This document shows positions 32,450 through 40,689 of a DNA stretch of 64,000 bases, piece by piece. The translations under genes and the position numbers were made by a program. The DNA lies in the NCBI RefSeq assembly GCF_002261335.1, contig NZ_NEVL01000004.1, forward strand, positions 434,001 through 498,000, given 5' to 3'. Each line of letters starts with the position of its first letter. Positions within the stretch are counted from its first letter, which is position 1. The notes below the pieces were generated by a model that worked only from the letters and a program-made list of their open reading frames with translations, searched no databases and was not told the origin of the DNA. The stretch is from Bordetella genomosp. 1. Lineage in GTDB: Bacteria; Pseudomonadota; Gammaproteobacteria; Burkholderiales; Burkholderiaceae_B.

Positions 32450-34452
32450 GTCCGCAAGCCCAATGGCAACACTGGCGCCTGGCGCGCGACCCCGGCGGCG
32501 TGGCGTGGCTCACGCTCGACCGCGCCGGCAGCAAGGTCAACGCGCTGTCGGCCGAGGTGCTGCACGAGTTCAACCTGGTGCTCGACCAGCTGCAGGCCGA
32601 CCGGCCGCAGGGCCTGGTGATCCGCTCCGGTAAAGACAGCGGCTTCATCCTGGGCGCCGACATCGACGAGTTCGATCACGTGCAGTCGGCGGAGCAGGCG
32701 CAGGCCCTGGTCGAGCGCGGCTGGACCACCTTCAATCGCCTCGCCCGCGCGCCCTATCCCACGCTCGCGCTGATCCAGGGCAACTGCCTGGGCGGCGGCC
32801 TGGAGCTCGCGCTGGCCTGCCGCTACCGGCTGGTGGCCGACACGCCCGACACCGCGCTGGCGCTGCCCGAAGTCATGCTGGGCATCTTCCCGGCCTGGGG
32901 CGGCATGAAGCGGCTGCCGGCCCTGATCGGTCCGCCCGCCGCGCTCGACATGATGCTCACCGGCCGGCGCATCGACGCGCGCCGCGCCGCCGCGCTGGGC
33001 CTGGCCGACGCGCGCGTGCCGCTGCGCCTGCTCGAGGCGGCGGCGCGACAGCACGTGCTGTCGGGCAAGCCGGCGCGCCGCGCGCGCGGGCTCAAGGCGC
33101 TGCTCAATCTGCGGCCCTTGCGCGCCCTCGTGGCCGCGCGCGCACGCAAACAGATCGCGGCAAAGGATCCGCATCGCCACTATCCCGCCCCGCTGGCCAT
33201 CGTCGAGACCTGGGAAAAGCACGACGGCGATCCGCTGCGTGCGCGCGAGCAGACCGCGGCGCTGGTGCAGTCCGGCACCGCGCGCAACCTGCTGCGCGTG
33301 TTCCGCCTGCAGGAGCGCCTCAAGGGCCAGGCCCGCGCCGAAGGCCTGCCCGCCATCGGCCACGTGCACGTGATCGGCGCCGGCGTGATGGGCGGCGACA
33401 TCGCCGCCTGGTGCGCCTACAAGGGCATCACGGTCACGCTGCAAGACCGCGATACCGCGCTGATCGCGCCCGCGCTCGGCCGCGCCGCCACGCTCTACGC
33501 GCGCCGCCTCAAAGACAAGCGCGCCGCCCGCGCGGCGCTCGACCGGCTGGTGCCCGACCCCGCCGGCCATGGCGTGGCGCGCGCGGACCTGGTGATCGAG
33601 GCCATCAGCGAACGCCTGGACGCCAAGCAGGGCCTGTACCGCGCGCTCGAGCCGCGGCTCAAGCCCGGCGCGCTGCTCGCCACCAACACCTCCAGCCTGT
33701 CGCTGGCCGAGCTGCGCGGCGCGCTGCAACAGCCGCAACGCCTGGTCGGCATCCACTTCTTCAACCCGGTGGCCAAGATGCCGCTGGTCGAGGTGGTGAG
33801 CTGCGCCGGCGACCCGCCCGAGGCCGGCCAGCGTGCCGCCGCGTTCGTGGGCCAGCTCGGCAAGCTGCCGCTGCCCGTGCGCGACGCGCCGGGCTTCCTG
33901 GTGAATGCCGTGCTGGCGCCCTACATGCTGGAGGCGATGCGCTGCGTCGACGAAGGCCTGTCGCCCGCCACGGTCGATGCCGCGCTCACCGCCTTCGGCA
34001 TGCCGATGGGCCCGCTCGAGCTGGCCGACACCGTGGGGCTGGACATCATGCTCGACGCCGGCCGCCAGCTCACGCAACAGGCCGAGCCGCCGCAGTGCCT
34101 CACGCAGCGCACGGCCCGCGGCGATCTCGGCAAGAAGACAGGCGCGGGCTTTTATCGCTGGCACAATGGCCGCGCCGAAAAACCGCAGCCCGCCACCGCC
34201 CCCGCGGGGCTGGCCGAGCGGCTCGTCACGCCGCTGGTCGAGCGCACCGCGCGCCAGGTCGCCGACGGCGTCGTGGCCGATGCCGAGCTGGCCGATGCCG
34301 GCGTGATCTTCGGCACGGGATTCGCCCCGTTCACGGGCGGCCCGTTGCATTACCGCGCCCATCGCGGCGCGGCCTCCGCCCCGGCATCCGCCGCGGCGCC
34401 CCCCCGCGCAACCCGCACAGACACCTCGGAGACCGGCGGCAGTGGCCTTTGA
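32446..34452 (+). CDS. Multifunctional enoyl-CoA hydratase/3-hydroxyacyl-CoA dehydrogenase (FadJ/FadB order)
   Basis: The product has 668 residues from the ATG overlapping the thiolase stop (ATGA); the frame is open much further upstream but only as antisense-type noise. An N-terminal crotonase domain (about 10-190; GADIDEFDHV oxyanion-hole region, QGNCLGGGLELALACRYRLV) precedes an NAD-binding domain (HVIGAGVMGGDIAAWCAYKG near 305, TNTSSLSLAEL, GIHFFNPVAKMPLVEVV) and C-terminal dehydrogenase domains. It hydrates enoyl-CoA and oxidises the 3-hydroxyacyl-CoA. With the upstream thiolase it resembles the FadJI pair. Confidence 0.92.
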   Translation: MSPQAQWQHWRLARDPGGVAWLTLDRAGSKVNALSAEVLHEFNLVLDQLQADRPQGLVIRSGKDSGFILGADIDEFDHVQSAEQAQALVERGWTTFNRLARAPYPTLALIQGNCLGGGLELALACRYRLVADTPDTALALPEVMLGIFPAWGGMKRLPALIGPPAALDMMLTGRRIDARRAAALGLADARVPLRLLEAAARQHVLSGKPARRARGLKALLNLRPLRALVAARARKQIAAKDPHRHYPAPLAIVETWEKHDGDPLRAREQTAALVQSGTARNLLRVFRLQERLKGQARAEGLPAIGHVHVIGAGVMGGDIAAWCAYKGITVTLQDRDTALIAPALGRAATLYARRLKDKRAARAALDRLVPDPAGHGVARADLVIEAISERLDAKQGLYRALEPRLKPGALLATNTSSLSLAELRGALQQPQRLVGIHFFNPVAKMPLVEVVSCAGDPPEAGQRAAAFVGQLGKLPLPVRDAPGFLVNAVLAPYMLEAMRCVDEGLSPATVDAALTAFGMPMGPLELADTVGLDIMLDAGRQLTQQAEPPQCLTQRTARGDLGKKTGAGFYRWHNGRAEKPQPATAPAGLAERLVTPLVERTARQVADGVVADAELADAGVIFGTGFAPFTGGPLHYRAHRGAASAPASAAAPPRATRTDTSETGGSGL

Positions 34453-34548
34453 TTCCTCACGGCGAGCCGGCAGGCAGCACCAGCAACACCCGCAGCACCC
34501 GCAGCACCGCGCAGTGAACACGTATAAAACCACCGGAGACAAGACATC

Positions 34549-35871
34549 ATGACCCGACGTTCCCTCGCATTGAAAACGTTGTGCGCGGCGCTCGGCACAC
34601 TGGGCGCGGCCCAGGTGCACGCGGCCGGCTTCCAATTGCTCGAGCAGAATGCCAGCGGCCTGGGCAACGCCTACGCCGGCTCGGCCGCGAATCCCGAGAA
34701 CGCCAGCGTGATGTACTACAACCCCGCCGGCATCACGTACCTGAAGGGCGCCAATGCCACGGCCGGCGTCAACTTCATCTGGCCGTCGTTCAAGTTCCGC
34801 GACAACGGCGACAGCCGCAATCCGGGCGCGCCGGGCCTGCCCGGCAGCACCGGCCTGGGCGGCAGCGTGCCCACCGGCGGCAACGGCGGCGACGCCGGCC
34901 ACCTCGGCGTGGTGCCGAATGCGTACTTCTCGTGGCAGGTGAACGAGCAGTGGTACCTGGGCATCGGCGTCGGCGCGCCGTTCGGCCTCATGACCGAATA
35001 CGACGACGACTGGGTCGGCCAGTACCACTCCAACAAGTTCGACATCCGCACCATCAACGTCAACCCGACCATCGCCTACAAGGTCAACGACCAGTTCTCG
35101 ATGGGCTTCGGCCTGAACTGGCAGCGCATCGACGCCGAGTACAAGAAAAAGACCGTGGTGCCGCTGCCCGGCACGCCGTTCTTCTCCAACGGCGACGCCA
35201 AGCTCAAGCTCGACGACGACGCGTGGGGCTGGAACATCGGCTTCATGCTGCAGCCCACCGAGGCCACCCGCATCGGCCTGTCGTACCGCTCGAAGATCCG
35301 CTACAAGGCCAAGGGCGACACCGACGTCAGCAACATCTCCACGCCGCTGGGCACGCAATCGGTGTCGTACGACGCCAGCGCCAACGTCGACCTGCCCGAC
35401 TCGCTGATCCTGAGCGCCTCGCACCAGCTCAACGAACGCTGGGAGCTGCTGGGCGACGTGTCCTGGACCGGCTGGAGCAGCATCCAGGAGCTCAAGATCA
35501 AGAACAGCGGCGGCCCGACCGACACGCTGCCGCTGGGCTTCCGCGACACCTGGCGCGTGGCGCTGGGCGCCAACTACAAGTTCGCGCCGCAATGGAAGTG
35601 GAAGTTCGGCGTGGCCTACGACCAGTCGCCGGTGCACAAGGCCTCCGACCGCCCGACCTCGCTGCCGGACACCGACCGCTGGTGGTTCGCCACCGGCGTG
35701 CAATGGGCGCCCACGGCGAACACCACCATCGACCTGTCGTACGCGTATCTCTACCTGCGCGACACCGACATCGACACCACCTCGGGCAGCCAGGCCAGCA
35801 AGGGCCGCGTGGCCGGCACCTACAGCGGCAAGGGCAACATCGTCGGCCTGCAGGTCTCGACGCGCTTCTGA
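34549..35871 (+). CDS. fadL: FadL/OMPP1-family outer-membrane fatty-acid channel
   Basis: The product has 440 residues with a typical signal peptide (MTRRSLALKTLCAALGTLGA, cleavage after VHA). The FadL hatch follows: AGFQLLEQNASGLGNAYAGS, then ASVMYYNPAGITYL (the NPA motif). Beta-barrel strands end in an aromatic C-terminus (VGLQVSTRF), as needed for insertion. It takes up long-chain fatty acids or other hydrophobic compounds across the outer membrane. It stands among beta-oxidation genes with a 96-nt gap before it. Confidence 0.94.
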   Translation: MTRRSLALKTLCAALGTLGAAQVHAAGFQLLEQNASGLGNAYAGSAANPENASVMYYNPAGITYLKGANATAGVNFIWPSFKFRDNGDSRNPGAPGLPGSTGLGGSVPTGGNGGDAGHLGVVPNAYFSWQVNEQWYLGIGVGAPFGLMTEYDDDWVGQYHSNKFDIRTINVNPTIAYKVNDQFSMGFGLNWQRIDAEYKKKTVVPLPGTPFFSNGDAKLKLDDDAWGWNIGFMLQPTEATRIGLSYRSKIRYKAKGDTDVSNISTPLGTQSVSYDASANVDLPDSLILSASHQLNERWELLGDVSWTGWSSIQELKIKNSGGPTDTLPLGFRDTWRVALGANYKFAPQWKWKFGVAYDQSPVHKASDRPTSLPDTDRWWFATGVQWAPTANTTIDLSYAYLYLRDTDIDTTSGSQASKGRVAGTYSGKGNIVGLQVSTRF

Positions 35872-35932
35872 CGCCGCACGCGCAGCACCGGTCCGGGGCC
35901 GGCGGCCCCGGACGCATCCACAGGAGGTATCC

Positions 35933-38323
35933 GTGAGCAAGTTCACCGTCAAGCACGCCGCCGTACTGGGCGCCGGCGTCATGGGCGCGCAGATTGCCGC
36001 CCACCTGGCCAATGCCGGCGTCCCGGTGACGCTGTACGACCTGACCGCGCCCGAGGGCGACCGCAACGGGATCGTCAGGCAGGCGCTGGCCGCGCTCAAG
36101 AAGCTCGAGCCCGCGCCGCTGGCGCAGGCCGACCGCCTGAACCTCATCCGCGCCGCCAACTACGACGACGACCTGCCCGCCTTGGCGAGCTGCGATCTGG
36201 TGATCGAAGCCATCGCCGAGCGGCTCGACTGGAAGACCGCGCTGTACGAGCGCATCGCGCCGCACCTGGCGCCGCACGCGGTGGTGGCCTCCAACACCTC
36301 CGGCCTGTCGATCAACACGCTGGCCGCCGCGCTGCCCGAGAGCCTGCGGCCGCGCTTTCTCGGCATCCATTTCTTCAATCCGCCGCGCTACATGCGCCTG
36401 GTGGAGATCATCGCCACGCAGCACACCGACGCGCGCGTGCTCGACCAGCTCGAGGCCTGGCTCACCACGCGCCTGGGCAAGGGCGTGGTGCGGGCGCTCG
36501 ACACGCCCAACTTCGTGGCCAACCGCATCGGCGTGTTCTCGATCCTCGCGGCCCTGCACCACACGGAGCGGCTGGGCCTGGCCTTCGAAGACGTGGACGC
36601 GCTCACCGGGCCGCGCATCGGCCGTCCCAAGAGCGCCACCTACCGCACCGCCGACGTGGTCGGCCTGGACACGCTGGCGCACGTGATCGGCACCATGCGC
36701 GAACACCTGCCCGACGATCCCTGGCATCGCTGGTTCCAGACGCCGGCCTGGCTGCAGAAGCTGATCGATGCCAAGGCGCTGGGCCAGAAGAGCGGCGCGG
36801 GCGTCTACAAGAAAACCGGCAAAGACATCCTGGTGCTCGACCCGGCCAGCGGCGAGTACCGCGCCCAGGCCGGCAAGCTGTCGGATGAGGTCGGCGCCAT
36901 CCTGAAGGAGCGCGACCCGGCCAAGCGCTTCGCCGCCCTGGCCGCCAGCCAGGACCCGCAGGCGCAGTTCCTGTGGAACCTGTTCCGCGACACCTTCCAC
37001 TACGCCGCGGTGCAACTCGGCAACGTGGCCGACAACGCGCGCGACCTCGACCTGGCGATGCGCTGGGGCTTCGGCTGGGCCCAGGGCCCGTTCGAAACCT
37101 GGCAGGCCGCGGGCTGGCAGCAGGTGGCGCGCGCCATCGCGGCCGACATCCAGGCCGGCCGCGCCATGAGCGACGTGGCCCTGCCCGACTGGGCGCTCGA
37201 CCCCGCGCGCACCGGCGTGCACACCGAGGCGGGCTCCTGGTCCGCGCGCGAGCAGGCCTACAAGGCGCGCCGCGCCCTGCCGGTCTACCAGCGCCAGATC
37301 TTCCCCGACCGCGTCCATGGCGAACGGCGCGACGATCGCGGCGAGACGGTCTGGGAGGCCGAAGGCGTGCGCCTCTGGACCCTGCCCGCGCAGGATCCGG
37401 GCATCGCCATCCTGTCGCTCACCTCGAAAAACCACACCATCGGCGGCGAGGTGCTCGAGGGCATCCAGGAGGCCGTGCGCCGCGCCGAACGCGATTTCGA
37501 CGCGCTGGTGTTCTGGCACGAGCCGCCCTTTGCCTTCGGCGCCAACCTCGAACAGGTCTACCAGGCCTGCCAGGCCGGCGAGTTCGAGCGGCTCGAGAAG
37601 ATGGTCGAAACCTTCCAGCGCACCTCGCTGGCGCTGCACTACGCCACCATTCCCACGGTGGCCGCGGTGCAGGGCATGGCGCTGGGCGGTGGCTGCGAAT
37701 TCCTGATGCACACCAGCCGCCGCGTGCTCGCGCTCGAGAGCTACATCGGCCTGGTCGAGGCCGGGGTCGGGCTGATCCCCGCGGGCGCCGGCAGCAAGCT
37801 GCTGGCCGCGCGCGCCGCCGCGCTGGCCGCCACCACGGCCACGCCCGCCGAGGTGTTCCCCTATCTGCAGCCGGTGTTCCAGAACATCGCCACCGCGCAG
37901 GTCGCCAAGAGCGCGCTGCAGGCCATCGACATGGGTTATGCGCGCGCCACCGACACCATCGTGTTCCATCCCGACGAGCTGCTGTGGGTGGCGCTGCGCG
38001 AGGCGCGGGCCGCAGCCGACGCCGGCCACGTGCCGCCCCTGCCGGTGCGCGGCATCCCCGTGGCCGGCCGCACCGGCGTGGCCAACTTCGAGATGGTGCT
38101 GCTGAACATGCGCGAAGGCGGCATGATCAGCGCGCACGACTACCGCGTGGCGCGCAGCGCCGCGCTGGCGCTGTGCGGCGGCGAGGTCGAGGCCGGCACG
38201 CGGGTCGACGAGGAATGGCTGCTGGCGGTCGAGCGCCGCGAGTTCGTGGCGCTGCTGCGCACGCCCGAGACCCAGGCCCGCATCCGCCACACCCTGGACA
38301 CCGGCAAGCCGCTGCGCAACTGA
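35933..38323 (+). CDS. 3-Hydroxyacyl-CoA dehydrogenase/enoyl-CoA hydratase (dehydrogenase-first order)
   Basis: The product has 796 residues and starts at a GTG 5 nt after an AGGAGG site. The domain order is reversed relative to the other multifunctional protein here. An N-terminal NAD-binding dehydrogenase (AAVLGAGVMGAQIAAHLANA, residue 9; SNTSGLSINTLA; GIHFFNPPRYMRLVEII) is followed by dehydrogenase C-domains. A C-terminal crotonase domain (about 470-700) has KNHTIGGEVLEGI and QGMALGGGCEFLMHTSRRVL. It pairs with the thiolase 10 nt downstream and is common in betaproteobacteria as FadB. Confidence 0.92.
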   Translation: MSKFTVKHAAVLGAGVMGAQIAAHLANAGVPVTLYDLTAPEGDRNGIVRQALAALKKLEPAPLAQADRLNLIRAANYDDDLPALASCDLVIEAIAERLDWKTALYERIAPHLAPHAVVASNTSGLSINTLAAALPESLRPRFLGIHFFNPPRYMRLVEIIATQHTDARVLDQLEAWLTTRLGKGVVRALDTPNFVANRIGVFSILAALHHTERLGLAFEDVDALTGPRIGRPKSATYRTADVVGLDTLAHVIGTMREHLPDDPWHRWFQTPAWLQKLIDAKALGQKSGAGVYKKTGKDILVLDPASGEYRAQAGKLSDEVGAILKERDPAKRFAALAASQDPQAQFLWNLFRDTFHYAAVQLGNVADNARDLDLAMRWGFGWAQGPFETWQAAGWQQVARAIAADIQAGRAMSDVALPDWALDPARTGVHTEAGSWSAREQAYKARRALPVYQRQIFPDRVHGERRDDRGETVWEAEGVRLWTLPAQDPGIAILSLTSKNHTIGGEVLEGIQEAVRRAERDFDALVFWHEPPFAFGANLEQVYQACQAGEFERLEKMVETFQRTSLALHYATIPTVAAVQGMALGGGCEFLMHTSRRVLALESYIGLVEAGVGLIPAGAGSKLLAARAAALAATTATPAEVFPYLQPVFQNIATAQVAKSALQAIDMGYARATDTIVFHPDELLWVALREARAAADAGHVPPLPVRGIPVAGRTGVANFEMVLLNMREGGMISAHDYRVARSAALALCGGEVEAGTRVDEEWLLAVERREFVALLRTPETQARIRHTLDTGKPLRN

Positions 38324-38333
38324 GGAGCCGAAC

Positions 38334-39533
38334 ATGAGCAAAACCCTGCAAGACGCCTACATCGTCGCCGCCACCCGCCTGCCCACCGGCAAGCGCAACG
38401 GCATGTACGCCACCGTGCGCCCCGACGACATGCTGGCCGCGGTGCTCCAGGGCGCGCTGGCCCAGGTCCCCGGCCTGGATCCCGCGAACATCGAAGACGT
38501 GATCGCCGGCTGCGCGATGCCGGAGGCCGAACAGGGCATGAACGTGGCCCGCATCGGCCTGTTGCTGGCCGGCCTGCCGGACTCGGTGGCGGGCGTCACC
38601 GTCAACCGCTTCTGCGCCTCGGGCCTGCAGGCGGTGGCCGACGCGGCCGCACGCATCCGCCAGGGCGACGCCGACATCATGATCGGCGCCGGCACCGAGT
38701 CGATGAGCGCGATGCCGCAGATCATGGGCAACAAGGTCGCCATGAACCCGGCGATCTTCGCCCACGACGAGATGCTGGGCATGGCCTATGGCATGGGCCT
38801 GACCGGCGAGAAGGTCGCCGAACGCTGGAAGGTGTCGCGCGAAGACCAGGACGCCTTTGCGCTGGCCTCGCACCAGAAGGCCTGCCAGGCCATCGCCTCG
38901 CGCCACTTCGAGGCCGAGACCACGCCCTATCTGATCCGCAGCCACCTGCCCGACGGCCAGAGCGGCGCGATCAAGGTGGTGGAGCGGCTGGCCGAGATCG
39001 ACGAGGGCCCGCGGCCGGATTCCAGCCTCGAGGCGCTGGCCCGATTGCGGCCGGTGTTCGCCGCACGCGGCTCGGTCACGGCGGGCAACAGCTCGCAGAT
39101 GTCCGATGGCGCCGGTGCCGTCATCCTGGTGTCCGAGCGCATCCTGCGCGAGTTCAACCTCACGCCGCTGGCGCGCTTCGTGTCGTTCTCGGTGGCCGGC
39201 GTGCCGCCCGAGATCATGGGCATCGGGCCCGCGCAGGCCATTCCCAAGGCGCTGGCGCGCGCCGGCATCCAGCAGGACGACCTCGACTGGATCGAGCTCA
39301 ACGAGGCGTTCGCGGCGCAGTCGCTGGCCGTCATGCGCGAGCTCGGGCTCGACCCGCAGAAGGTCAACCCGCTCGGCGGCGCGATCGCCCTCGGGCATCC
39401 GCTGGGCGCCACCGGCGCGATCCGCACGGCCACCCTGGTGCACGGCCTGCGCCGCACCGGCAAGCGCTACGGCATGGTGACCATGTGCATCGGCACCGGC
39501 ATGGGCGCGGCCGGGGTGTTCGAGGCGCTCTGA
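38334..39533 (+). CDS. fadA: Acetyl-CoA acyltransferase (FadA-type thiolase)
   Basis: The product has 399 residues, typical for FadA. The active-site Cys lies in TVNRFCASGLQAVADAAARI. NEAFAAQSLAVMRELGL and GGAIALGHPLGATGAIRTAT carry the Asn and His motifs, and CIGTGMGAAGVFEAL is the C-terminal Cys motif. It releases acetyl-CoA at the last step of beta-oxidation and follows the preceding FadB-like gene by 10 nt, forming a second thiolase/multifunctional pair in the block. Confidence 0.94.
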   Translation: MSKTLQDAYIVAATRLPTGKRNGMYATVRPDDMLAAVLQGALAQVPGLDPANIEDVIAGCAMPEAEQGMNVARIGLLLAGLPDSVAGVTVNRFCASGLQAVADAAARIRQGDADIMIGAGTESMSAMPQIMGNKVAMNPAIFAHDEMLGMAYGMGLTGEKVAERWKVSREDQDAFALASHQKACQAIASRHFEAETTPYLIRSHLPDGQSGAIKVVERLAEIDEGPRPDSSLEALARLRPVFAARGSVTAGNSSQMSDGAGAVILVSERILREFNLTPLARFVSFSVAGVPPEIMGIGPAQAIPKALARAGIQQDDLDWIELNEAFAAQSLAVMRELGLDPQKVNPLGGAIALGHPLGATGAIRTATLVHGLRRTGKRYGMVTMCIGTGMGAAGVFEAL

Positions 39534-39537
39534 CATC

Positions 39538-40080
39538 GTGAAGCTGCAATGGCTCGAACGCCTGCCCGCCGCCTGGCGGGCCCCGCTGCTGCGCATCGGC
39601 TTCAATCTGCATCCGGCCTTTCGCGCCACCGGCGGGCGGGTCGAGTGGGTGGCGCCGGACTTCCGCTCGCTGCGGATCCGGCTCAAGCTCACCCGGCGCA
39701 CGCGCAACATCGTGGGCTCGCTCTATGGGGGATCGCTGTTCGCGATCACGGACGGCGCGCATCCCACGCTGCTGATGCTGGCGCTGGGCCGTGACGTGAT
39801 CGTCTGGGACAAGTCCGCGTCGATCCGCTATCGCCGTCCGGCCTACGGCACGGTATATGCGGACTTCACCCTGCCCGACGTGGAAATCGCGCAGGTGCGC
39901 GCGGCGCTCGCCCGCGATCACGAGACGACCCGCAACTACACCGTGGAAATCAAGGATGCGCGCGGCGAGCTGTACGCCGTGGTCGAGCGCATCGTGTACA
40001 TCGCCGACAAGGCGTTCTACCAACGCAAGAGTTCCGGAGTGCCGCCATGCCCCTCGCCTTCCGAAGGTTCGCCGCCCTGA
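39538..40080 (+). CDS. DUF4442 hot-dog-fold protein (thioesterase-like)
   Basis: The product has 180 residues and starts at a GTG 4 nt after the thiolase stop. The pattern NIVGSLYGGSLFAITDGAHP, then VIVWDKSASIRYRRPAYGTV, fits DUF4442 members of the hot-dog thioesterase superfamily. Role and substrate are not established; an acyl-CoA housekeeping function is likely from the operon. Its 3' end overlaps the next gene by 34 nt, so the last ~12 residues may be nonessential. Confidence 0.8.
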   Translation: MKLQWLERLPAAWRAPLLRIGFNLHPAFRATGGRVEWVAPDFRSLRIRLKLTRRTRNIVGSLYGGSLFAITDGAHPTLLMLALGRDVIVWDKSASIRYRRPAYGTVYADFTLPDVEIAQVRAALARDHETTRNYTVEIKDARGELYAVVERIVYIADKAFYQRKSSGVPPCPSPSEGSPP

Positions 40081-40637
40081 CCCTGGCCGCGCTCACGCTG
40101 GCCCTGCCCGCCGCGGGCCACGCCCAGGTGCGTGTGAGCGGGGTCGACCTGCCCGAGCGTATCCGCGCCGGCGACCATGCGCTCGTGCTCAACGGCGCCG
40201 GCACCCGCACCCGCTTCGTGGTGAAGGTGTACGTGGCCGCGCTGTACCTGCCCGCGCCGCGGCGCGATGCGGCCGCGATTCTTGCGCTCGATCAACCGGC
40301 GCGCATCGAGCTGCGCTTGCTGCGCGACATCGATGGCGATACGCTTTCCGGGGCCCTGCGCCAGGGCCTGGCCGACAACACCGACGCCGCCACCCGGGCG
40401 CGCATCGCGCCGCAGGAGGCGCGCCTCGATGCCGTGATGAAGTCGGTCGGGCAGGCGCGGGCCGGCGACGTGGTCGACCTGGACTTCTCGCAGGAGGGCG
40501 TGAGCGTCGCGTACAAGGGCCAGTTGCGCGAGCGCATCGAAGGCGCCGACATCGCCCGCGCGCTGCTGCGGGTCTGGCTCGGCGACAAACCCGCCCAGGC
40601 CTCGCTCAAGGAAGCGCTGCTGGGCGCGGATCGTTGA
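40047..40637 (+). CDS. Periplasmic chalcone-isomerase-like domain protein
   Basis: The product has 196 residues with a clear signal peptide (RRFAALTLAALTLALPAAGH, then AQ). The mature part begins VRVSGVDLPERIRAGDHALV and contains the core RFVVKVYVAALYLPAP and YKGQLRERIEG motifs of bacterial chalcone-isomerase-like proteins, some of which bind fatty acids in plants and bacteria. No enzymatic role is known for the bacterial family. Its presence in a fatty-acid block suggests periplasmic lipid binding, which is an inference. Confidence 0.82.
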   Translation: MPLAFRRFAALTLAALTLALPAAGHAQVRVSGVDLPERIRAGDHALVLNGAGTRTRFVVKVYVAALYLPAPRRDAAAILALDQPARIELRLLRDIDGDTLSGALRQGLADNTDAATRARIAPQEARLDAVMKSVGQARAGDVVDLDFSQEGVSVAYKGQLRERIEGADIARALLRVWLGDKPAQASLKEALLGADR

Positions 40638-40689
40638 GCCCGCAAGCATTCGAATAAAATCCCATCCGCTGGCCCTCACGGAACGGAGC

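Noticed and set aside
34470-34515. Short CAGCACC-type repeats between the multifunctional enzyme and fadL, considered as a CRISPR or regulatory array
   Set aside because: Units are very short, irregular and without spacers. This looks like simple-sequence drift.
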